Source of the DNA: Phlebotomus papatasi
Lineage: Eukaryota; Arthropoda; Insecta; Diptera; Psychodidae
NCBI RefSeq assembly: GCF_024763615.1
Contig: NC_077223.1
Coordinates: 19,158,001-19,222,000, forward strand
Direction: 5' to 3'
DNA: 64,000 bases
Shown in pieces: positions 47,297 through 57,500 of the stretch (its first letter is position 1; every line of letters begins with the position of its first letter). The position numbers and the translations under genes were made by a program. The notes below the pieces were generated by a model. That model was not told the DNA's origin, did no database searches, and worked only from the letters and a program-made list of their open reading frames with translations.

Positions 47297-47839
47297 TACG
47301 TCATCTGGTGATTTCTAAATTATTAGTCCGAGTCTAAATCGTTTTAAGACCAGTAAATAAATTAAATCTGGCAACTCCGTACCGCATCTGAAGTGTAATG
47401 AAATTAGCTACAAAATGTGACGTTTCATTCGTTACTGAAGAAAATATGATAATTTGACCCAAATAAGTATACTTACTCTTAAAAAAAAAATTTTTTTCGT
47501 GAAAATCTTGATAAATGTTACTGACATACATATAAAGTAACAAGATTTTTGGTCACCTCTGTCGCCAGATATTTTGGTAAAATCTTGTAAAAGTATTGCC
47601 AAAATCTTGTTTTTTTTAATGATCTCTAAAGCCCTCTTTGAACATTCTCTGCAGACAGCAACCGACGAATATTTTCTACATGCAGGATGGCCCAATTAAA
47701 TAGCAAACTTTTCAAAACGCTGTATTTTTTAATTCAAAATTAATGTCTGAAAAAATTAAACAAGAAAGAAAACCGAAAACTTGCAATACTTGAGGAAAAT
47801 TATTGACGTAACCACTTTTGGCAGAAACTACAACCAGGG

Positions 47840-47945
47840 GCCTCTCCACATTTCATTTTTCCATACCTTTTTGCATAGAGGGACTGAAGACTAATAGCAA
47901 GTATTTTCCTAAAGAAAATTGACTCATCAGTCTGATATATTTCTA
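47840..47945 (+). repeat. Dispersed ~110-bp repeat, copy 2
   Basis: Direct-orientation relative of 35550-35660 (CATTTCATTTTTCCATACCT to TCAGTCTGATATATTTC). Confidence 0.6.
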
Positions 47946-49159
47946 ACCATTTCTGTTACGATGAAAGTCTTGCTGGAACATCCACTGTTTCGTACTTAAA
48001 CATTTGCATGCCCAGGGCTTCAGAGCTCCTTCCTGGACAATTTTCCACACACATTCAGTCAAAGGCCAAAAACCCTAATGGAAAACGATAATCTGCGGTA
48101 ATGGAAGCCCATACCATTAAAAACTATGCTCCTTGACTTCTGCTGATTATTCAAATATTCATAAATTGTCGTATAACCTTTCTCTTAAGTAAACACGATC
48201 GTTTTATTTATTCACAAATTGTTCAGTTTTAAACCCATTCTCATTAAAGACATTTGGCAACTGGTCTCTAACGACAAGTGATGCAACTCAGTTCTATCGA
48301 GCATAACTTTTTTAATATCGGTAGAATCTTGTCTTTTTTGAAATTTGTAAGGCTTTACATAGAGTTCCTTTTGCAATCTCAGTCTCATGGCTGTTGGCAA
48401 TTCAAAGGGTCCCGGTATTATGCAAATAATGAAATTATGCAAATACACTTGCACTATGCATCTTTGCCTACAATTAGGAGCTAATTTATCAAATCATTTT
48501 ACTGCTAGAACTCAAAAAGAAAGCAGTTAAACAATCCACTTTTTTTTTTAAATTGTAAGACGACCACTTGAGGACGTAAGAGATATCAACTTCCAGTCTT
48601 CGACGACCGCCCCATAAACCAGTTTAACCACTTTGGAGGGCCTATTTTTAAAACCGATTTACTTAAATTTGGATTTCTTTTGAAAGATCTTGAAATTTCC
48701 AACCCGACTGCATCGGATTTAATCGGTCATGAGTTGCTAAAGTACCCGTAATTGATATATCATTCTCAAATATTATTCAAAAGTGTTTTTTTATTTATTC
48801 GAAAGCTTATGACACGGCTAGAGGCAAAACGGTAAGAGATATCGACTTCCGGCCAGCGACAACACCTCCCGCCATAAGTCTACATTATCTAGGACAGTCT
48901 TTTTTCTTTTTCCTTCACCACCCTCTTTTCCCTCCCAGGCCATGTCTTTTAGTTTATTTCAAAAACTGCTCGTAAATATATTTTCATCTTTGAATATGTT
49001 TTGGAGATAGTTAGGGTGCATTTTTTTAAATTTAATCTGTAGTAAAGCGGTATTTACCCTAAACGCATGCGAAAATATACTACACGGATAGCTCTTTCTC
49101 GTTAATTTCAGCACTGCGCAAAACTGGGACGCTTTTCCATCTCTTTAAAACACAGTATA
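47946..49159. other. Intergenic DNA between Mmp2 and TMC
   Basis: Contains two instances of the GTAAGAGATATCRACTTCC motif (about 48570-48595 and 48820-48852). No gene seen. Confidence 0.4.
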
Positions 49160-49571
49160 GGGTAAGTGTGCCAAATTCCGGCCAGCTTGCAATTTCGGCC
49201 ACCTTTTTTGTTCCTCGTATTTCCATGAACTTTTAGATTTTACGTACTCTAGAGATTATACAATGCAAAAGAATAACAAAAAATGTAGCTTCGACAAACG
49301 AGATGACGTGAATATTGGAAGAATTCCCGGAAGGCAAGGAACTATGAGAATGAAGGTGGCCGAAATAGGGCACCAAAGCTATGTCTACATTTTAAAATGT
49401 TTCAAGAATGATTTTAGAGTAAATAAAGACGGTAAACTCTTAACAAGGTTCCAAGCAACACTCTTACAAAAGAAAGAATAAAAAAAATCAATTTGTATTT
49501 AAAATATTACATTTCAAACTTGAGACTTTGACGCTTGCACGCAACTATGCCGAAATTTGACACACTTACCC
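49160..49571. mobile_element. TA-flanked MITE, GGGTAAGTG family, copy 2
   Basis: GGGTAAGTGTGCCAAATTCC to GACACACTTACCC between TA dinucleotides (49158-49159, 49572-49573). Same family as 886-1313 but reversed. Confidence 0.88.
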
Positions 49572-49789
49572 TATGCATTTTTTACGGGGTAAAAGAATTC
49601 TAAAAAAAAAATCACAAATGCCTTCGTGGCTTTGTAACCAATAAAATGAATTATCATTATGCTGAATATGGGGATATTCTAACTATTAGTATGAAAGTTA
49701 TAGCATCCTGAATTTGGTTACATTTCAATTGGGCAATCCTTTATATTAGCAGAAGTGAACAAGTTCTCCACCGATTTTGTAGTAGACTC

Positions 49790-50025
49790 TCTCTCAATCG
49801 AGCATATGGGGCAAAATGTGATCCAAATTATCGAGAGATTTTGGCGATTTTGGCATCCAAATTATTGCAAATTCCACAAAAGGCGCTCAAATATAAAGAA
49901 TCACGATAAAACAAGAGGAATTACAGTGAATTTGAACAAATTTGCTTTAAAATCAAACATGAAAATTGTCTACGAAATTTTGCGCTCGATTGAAAAAGAA
50001 GAGCCGATTGAGCGAGAGTCTACTG
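49790..50025. mobile_element. CAGT MITE, copy 3
   Basis: Left end AGTAGACTCTCTCTCAATCG has a damaged first base; right end CGAGAGTCTACTG is followed by TA. The interior is close to 56964-57163 (GGGGCAAAATG, CCAAATTATCGAGAGATT). Confidence 0.8.
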
Positions 50026-51207
50026 TACTCTGTGAGTTGGTCATCAACGCTAAGACGGCTGTGGCCGCTATTACTCAAACATTGACTTTCTTCTTCAATA
50101 TAGCAGTTTAGTAAATTGGAATTGCACATTAAAATCGTGATTATTTTTAACAAATTAATAAATAATTTCAAAGAAAACATTCCAAATTCGTTCTGTGTAA
50201 GAAAAAAAAAACTAAAGACTATAAAGAGAAAACTAAGTATTTCCCAGCGCCATCTATTGAAAAATTGCTATAAAAATCACAGTTTGACAAGAATTTTGTG
50301 CAATAGCCTTGATGGATGAGATTCTAAGAAGTTGTCTTGTTGTAAATACCAAGATTTTACAAGAATATGATGAAAGGGATAGACAAAAATCTTACAAGAT
50401 TTTACAAGATATTTTCTTCGTTTGTTGGAAGCTTTCAGTGCCTTTAAATAAGCTTTTTCTGATGGAATTTAAGGAAAATTCTAAAAAAATACACAAAAAT
50501 CAGCTTGATTTACGGAAGATTATTCCAAAGGCTTTGAAAAAAGTGGTATTTTTTCATTATTCATTCTCATATCATGTTTTCCATCAGCTAGTATAGCATA
50601 AGCATTTTGAAAATTATTCAGGAATGGAAAGATCTTCATGGAGATTTTTCTTCTCATTGAGCTCAGAATTCTCTACTTGTGACTAGAAGCATTGAAAATG
50701 TTAGTAAAATAATCTCCTATTATTCAATTTGTAAGACAATATGCAATTGTTGTATCTGAAATACTCATCGCAAACATCGCATACTTGAAAATTTTGCTAC
50801 TTTTAACAGAAAAAAAATTTTTTTTTCTATATCTATTACAGTTAAGTTTGTAAATTTAGATTACTTAATTTTAAATTTCAGACTTGACGAATTATTTTTT
50901 GGCCTCCTTTTACTTCAGTCCTATCACAGCTAGATCCTATCAAGCTCTGATTGGCTAGAGCTTTTACATTCTTAATAAGGAAAGTTAAAGTCGATTGAGC
51001 TTCACAGCTATAATTAATTTCAAACTATGTAAACTATTTTCCTGGTGGGAATGTTTTATTAATAATTTCCAAAAAATGGTTTGCAAATTTAAAAAGAATG
51101 GAAACATATTTTTAAAAGTTATAATTACATATATGAGTAAAAATTTGATCAAGAAATACCATTGGAAATTTTATTGTAACATGCAAATTAATAAAAAAAA
51201 ACCTGTA
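50026..51207. other. Intergenic DNA
   Basis: AT-rich; small frames at 50116-50596 and 50995-51258 have no motif. TCTTACAAGATTTTACAAG-like words repeat near 50350-50410. Confidence 0.4.
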
Positions 51208-51553
51208 GGGAAATTCTGTAATTTTCGTGGCATTGTCACGCGTGAGTTCGAAACCTGACAATGCCATTCGAGTTTTTTTTGTCATATATGAGTTCGAAAA
51301 TGCAATTCATTGATTTTTTAAAGAAATCCCTTTATTTGATGATTTTATGAAAATACAGTACGTCTTGGTTGATTTGTTTAACAAAATTCATTGTCATTTG
51401 AATTGCCAGAAATCTCAAATATGTGACTTCTGACAATGCCAGGTGAGCTGAAATGACAATGTCACGGCTACAGAATCGCATTTTCGAAAAAGCTCTCCTA
51501 AGATTCGAACCCAATTTCTCATATGGCATTGCCAGAGCGTTACAGAATTCCCC
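51208..51553. mobile_element. MITE with GGGRAATTCTGTAA termini
   Basis: GGGAAATTCTGTAA at the left and the complement of TTACAGAATTCCC at the right. GGCATTGTCA and TGACAATGCC words recur inside in both orientations. Confidence 0.65.
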
Positions 51554-51902
51554 TCCTGACGCCAAAAATCATTGTTACTTTATTTTTAATTTTTTTGTAA
51601 ATATTTAATAAGTGAGGATATTATTTTTTTTAAACATTTTGAAAAAAATATGCTGATTTAAAATAAATAAAAGAATATCACAAAAAAATGCTTATGTGAT
51701 ACACGCTGATGGAAATCACTTAGAAATGGAAATTAGGTATTATAACTACAGCGCCTCTGGTGTTAGTTTTAGCAACTTAACTTGTTCCAGAGGGTTTTGT
51801 GTATTTCAAGACCTTTCAATCGCGCCCAAGATTATGAAAATCGGTGCCTTGGAGTTGAATTTATAACCATTTAAGCGTTCAAATTTGAAAAATTCTTCAG
51901 TA

Positions 51903-52119
51903 GGGGAAAGTGATCTCCCTTCGAACGTTCATGCCTTCAAATAATGTGAATTTCTTTTGTTTTTTGTAAGAGATTTACACTAAATTATCACGGAATTATC
52001 AGCAATTGATGATAAGCTAACTAATATTTAATAGCAATGTGTAAGTCTCTTATAGAAAAACTAAAAGAAAATTCACATTATTCGAAGGCATGAACGTTCG
52101 AAGGGAGAGTATTTTCCCC
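51903..52119. mobile_element. TA-flanked foldback MITE downstream of TMC
   Basis: GGGGAAAGTGATCTCCCTTC, then CGAACGTTCATGCCTTC, are mirrored almost completely at the right end, with TA on both sides (51901-51902, 52120-52121). It lies 250 bp 3' of the TMC stop and could be in its 3' UTR. Confidence 0.8.
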
Positions 52120-52369
52120 TATCTCTCAATTTAAATTACTTTTCCTTTCCAGACTTAAAAACAAAAATTAAATATTCATACTTTGAAGCTATGAAATAGG
52201 AAGGTTTTTAAAAACTGGTGTAATTTTGCCATGAAACTTGAATGAATTAGTCACACTGGGAAATGGGGTAAATTGGGTAAATTTGATAGGAGAATGTTGG
52301 AATATGATAACGATGATAACTATTATCCTTTCTTCAGAAGAATACGAAAAAAATAAAGGAAAAAAGTTT

Positions 52370-54552
52370 CTATTCAGCCTCACGTTCTCCAGCATTTCGA
52401 CTAGTTCGACTATCGCGATTGGCTGCCCTATCGCGCTGATGCGCTTCCGCCTGTCGCATCTTCTTCTGATAGTCTTGCTGTTGCTTTATAAAGGAACTCA
52501 GTCTATTGAGCAGAAATTGCTTATCACGCCCCTCCAGTACCAATTGATTCTTAAGCACATTAACCATATGCTTATTGGCTGCTGATACGGCATAATAGTA
52601 GTACAGGAGCAAGATAAGAATGATAAATGCTGGAACAGCAAAGGCAGCTGTACCGAAGAAAAATATGATATTTTGTACAAATGTTGGCATTTTCATAAAT
52701 GCCATTATCGCGGCCTCCCACACAGATTCCAATCCACGGAATGGACCACACGATCGGGACGGAAGTATCTCGGCCACGGCATAAACCACTGGTATAACAG
52801 CTATTGCAAAGGACAGTAGAAGGATGAACATGAAGAGGGATTTTGATCGGGAAGCTCTATAGTGAATCTCTGGTGGTTTAGAATTGACCAAACAGGCAAA
52901 TTTCTTGATGTAGAACATCAAAAAGTTCAGACAGAAGGCTATTCCAGGAAGAAATGGTGCATAGAAACTACCCAGCCAGCATAGTGTTTGGGAATAGATA
53001 ATATCGAGGACATGTTTTGACAATTCAAATTCCTGTTCACCCACAAAACGCGCCAATTTGGTATTCACGTGCTGTGCAATGAGTGCACGTGGAAAATTGA
53101 TGAAAAACGTGACAAATATATGTGTTACAAAATCAATAATGAACAATTTATACAATTGTTGCCCTACAAATGTCTCCCAGCACTGTGGGGTGCCTCTATT
53201 GGCATTGTAGCACACATCAGGATCAACATGTGGGCTTACCAGTAAATAGAAACGACTCAGGAGTACACCAAGGGATGCCAGTCTCAGCAGAATGGTACGC
53301 AATAGGGCCATTTTGATGACAAACACTGGGGAATATTGCTCAAATTGGACCAAATAGTTAAAAAGTATGGGCACAAGGATATTCAGTAAGACAATGGCGA
53401 TGTAGGGAAGAAATTCATAGAATAGTACGATCAATTGATCGCTGATTGTTCGATTTTCATCGACACTGTCATCACTGTCATTGCGAAAGATATCCTTGAC
53501 GACAGATGGCGTGACTAGTAGTTTATTTTCAGTGGCATCACTGAAGGATGATAAAATATTTTCCGGTGTATAATTTGGATCCAAGTAAGCCAGAGATATA
53601 TTTAAAAGATAGTAAATAACAACAGCTGATGCTGCCAAAATTATCAGTACGATGCAATTAATAAAAAATCGCATAGCTATCAATTTAGCCATAATATCAC
53701 TTGTTCGATTGAATCTCTCAAATTCCATCTTTTTTGCCAACAGAAGACCCTTAATTTCATTAAAAAGAGCTTTGTGCTTAATCTCAGCGGATTTCTCATT
53801 GTGTATACAGAAATCCCAACCACCAAATATCAAATTGCAATATTGATAGAATTGTCCTTCACCCTCAACCAATCTATCCTTAAATTCTCTCGATGCTGCC
53901 CTCACAATGGCAACCAATGACACCAAAAAATACGTCAATGTCGTACAAATAAATGCCAATGGCAAATCATAGTACAGTGACTTACTAAAACCTATTAGAC
54001 TAGTATTGACATTGGCATGATATCCATAAATTTGATTGGAATACATACCATAGAACATCAGTGTCTTCTCCATTATTCCCGTTCCCTGAATGATATCCAG
54101 CACCGAAAACCCACTTGTCCCATTCAAATAATCTTCTGCACAGCACGCCGTAGAATTAGGCATATCCCCCAAACATTCATCATCTTCTGGAGCCACAAGA
54201 AATATCTGTGGCATCACCACAAAGCCCAGTATTATCAAAAAGATACCCAAATTGAGAAACATGAGCCATCGCAGGAATAAAAAATATGCCACAACTCCCG
54301 TCCCAAAGTTCCCCTCAATCCGCTTGAGTGAACCCTTCCACAATTCAATTTTTGCCAAACACTCAGTCCACTTAGCCTGCAACTGTTGCCACACTTTCCG
54401 CCTCTGCCACTTGATCTGATCAAATCCCTGTAGCCTCAGCTTTGTTGCATTCTGCAACTGAGCCTTCATCTCCTTCTTCTGCGCCATTGACACTGGCATG
54501 GACTTTATCTCATGAATCTCCTCCCAGATTCTCTCTTCGTCAGTCAGATTTT
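52370..54552 (-). CDS. Tmc7: TMC coding exon 3
   Basis: 2183 bp; acceptor GATCTTGCAG, stop TAG at 52370-52372. One uninterrupted exon holds the whole membrane domain and the CWET signature. The C-terminal tail is Gln/Arg-rich (KQQQDYQKKMRQAEAHQRDR). Confidence 0.95.
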
Positions 54553-57500
54553 CTGCAAGATCATTTCTATGACCTGCTGATCATATTGGATTGAGTCTTA
54601 AGAAATAAGGTTTGCCTACCTGATAAATCGGGCAACATGGCCACTTGAACCTCTTGATTCTGCTGAAATCCACGAAATGTTGAACTTCTACGGGTAGCTG
54701 TGACACTCTGTCGACGCCTACTTGTGCGATTTTCCTGTTGACCCTGCCGCACTCTTCGAGTTGTGGCTTTTCAAAAGATAAAACGAATTTTCTTTTAATT
54801 CACAAAATCATTTACGGACGAAATGTTAATCTAAGTATTCGTATTCGGAATGAGAACTCTTTACAAGAAACCTACAACCCAGTTACAGTTCGGAATGTCT
54901 GCAACTCAGAATTCATGTAATGAGATAAAAGATGAAGTAAGGAATACACGATATATTGGGGATCTCGTGGCTATGTGGATAGAGTATTAGATTCAATTCA
55001 ATTCAATTCTATTAATATTTCATAGGACAATCTGTCCTCTGTACAAAGACAATATAAAAAAAAAATTAACTTCAAGAACAGCTCATGTGGAACACGAGGA
55101 ATGCGTGGCAGCCACAAATCTAAGGAAAAGCTCCCTCTTCCGCTCGCGAGGCAAACCATTCCAGAGAACGATCCCTTCAACAAATAGAGAATCGCGGAGA
55201 ATACGACTACTCAAACTAGACACACGGAGATACAAAGCCCTAGTGGATGATCCAGCCACCACAATCTCCGCAAGATACCGTGGCACTCCAACACTCAGTA
55301 ACCGTGAAACAAAGTCAACAGCACGAGTCTCCAGGTAAGGAAAAAGTGCAAGACCAAGGATTGAATCTACCCAAGGGGAAATGTGATCGAACTTACGGAG
55401 CCCGTAGACATACCGTACACAGGAGTTGAAAGCTCTGTTCAGCCGATTCTGCGTCTCAGCGTTTGCACTGAAAAATAGTTCAGCCCCGTACGTGAAGAAA
55501 GGGACAATTAAAGTTCTAACTAATAGAAGCCTTGTACCCTGGGGCGTGAAGGACTGAAGGCGTCGCAAAGTGAGGAAAACTTTCCTACAAATCTCAGCCG
55601 CATGATCAAACCACGTCAGAGTTTCATTAGAAATGATACCCAGTAAGGCGTTTCAACTGAGAAAAAAATTTTTTGGCACTATTCTCACGGTGCTGTATTT
55701 GATGAGACAAGAAAGTTTTTCTTCTACGATCATATGATCAGACGCTGTTTAGAGGTGGCTGAACGACCCTCTCTGTAGTGTAAAATCCGGTAAAATCAGA
55801 AATTTGTTCTACAGAGAGGGTCGTTCAGCCACCTCTAAACAGCGTCTGATCATATGGTCGTAGAAGAAAAACTTTCTTGTCTCATCATGTAGAGCACCCT
55901 CAGAACAGTTCCAAAACAAATTTTTCCTAGTTGAAACGCCCTAATACCCAGGTTCTTGGCCCTAGAAGTGAAAGGAATCATCTCATTTGAGAGATAAACT
56001 GGGTGAGGTTCAGGATTCCTCCACCTGGTGTGAATGATTAAGGCTTGAGATTTAGCAGGATTAAGAAGGCCGTTGCAGTCAGCCCATTGACCAATTTTTG
56101 AGAGATCATCATTGATGGCCTCAAATGTGTAAAATGAATGGGACAGATCCCCAGAGCAGTACACCTGAATGACGCAAAGATCTCTGGTTCGAGTGACGAT
56201 CGAAATGTGACCAGCTGGACGCATAGTTTGAGACGACCTGTCCTGATCTAGCTGATCATTTGCAGGTCTGCCACTGACCGCTCATACACTGATGATTTCG
56301 CGCATCACTCTCGATTCGATGGCTTATTCCACATCAGTGTATCTCTCATTTTTCAACCCCTGACAACGGTAATTCTATCCAGCTCTTTATCATAGTAGAC
56401 CCTGGTTCATCAGGAAGTTTCATACTTTATCTCACATTTTCATTCTTGGGTACTTTGAAGATATTCAAAACTCTGTAACTGATTTATCAATTGTAAACAT
56501 TCTGCATTGATTTTTTACAGGGGCCCTTTAGTCTAATGCCCAACGCACAATAACTTTAATTTTGTAAACATATTTTTGACATTTCAATGAGTGAATGAAA
56601 CAGAGATCTAGTTATCTCGTTTTCTCTCATAGGAAATTTTGAAAACAAGTTTACAAACAAAAGTTATTGTGCGTTGGGCATAATGACCAGTGCACAATAA
56701 CCTTTTTTTGTAAACATATTTTCAAAAATTCCTATGAGAGTAAGCGAGATGACTAGATCTAGATTTCATTCACTCTCACTGAAATGTCAAAAATATGTTT
56801 ACAAAACAAAAGTTATTGTACGTTGGGCATAATGCTCAACGCACAGTACCTTCTATTTTGTAAACATGTTTTTGATTTTTCAGTGAAAGTGAATAAAATG
56901 TAGATAGTCATCTCGCTCACCCTTATAAGCAGTTTCGAAAACACATTTAGAAAACAAAAGTTACAGTACACTCTCTCAATCGGGCATATGGGGCAAAATG
57001 CCATCCAAATTATCGAGAGATTCAGGCATCAAAACCATTGTAAATTCCACATAAGCGCTCAATTATAAAGAATCGCGATAAAACAAGGAGAACTACAGCG
57101 AATTTAAACAAATTTGCTTTAAAATCAAACGTGAAAAAGAGCCGATTGAGCGAGAGTCCACTGTATTGTCCGTTGGGCATAACTTAGAAATGAAAGCCAA
57201 TAAACATTATTATAAGGCTTATTGATAAATCCGCCAAAAGATTAAATTTAAACACATAAAAGAATATTTTTTCCTTTAACGGAATTTTAATTTAAGAAAA
57301 GCCCATTTAGAAATATTTTAAACGCTTTAGAGAATTTTTTTTGGAAGTATTCTCATCTCATGGTGAATTTTAAACATGAATCTTGTTAAAATTTTTTAAG
57401 GAGGTTAGCGGGTTTGAAGGCTTCAAAAAAACGATTATTTTTTATTTGCTTATTAAATAGGATAATAAGTAAAGATCATTTTCTAAAAATTTCAAGTCAA

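Noticed and set aside
54959..54995. tRNA-like box A beside the retrotransposon tail
   Set aside because: TGGCTATGTGGATAGAG fits box A, but no box B follows before the tail; too little to call.
55087..55429. Plus-strand frames over the retrotransposon
   Set aside because: Shadows of the minus-strand reverse transcriptase frame.
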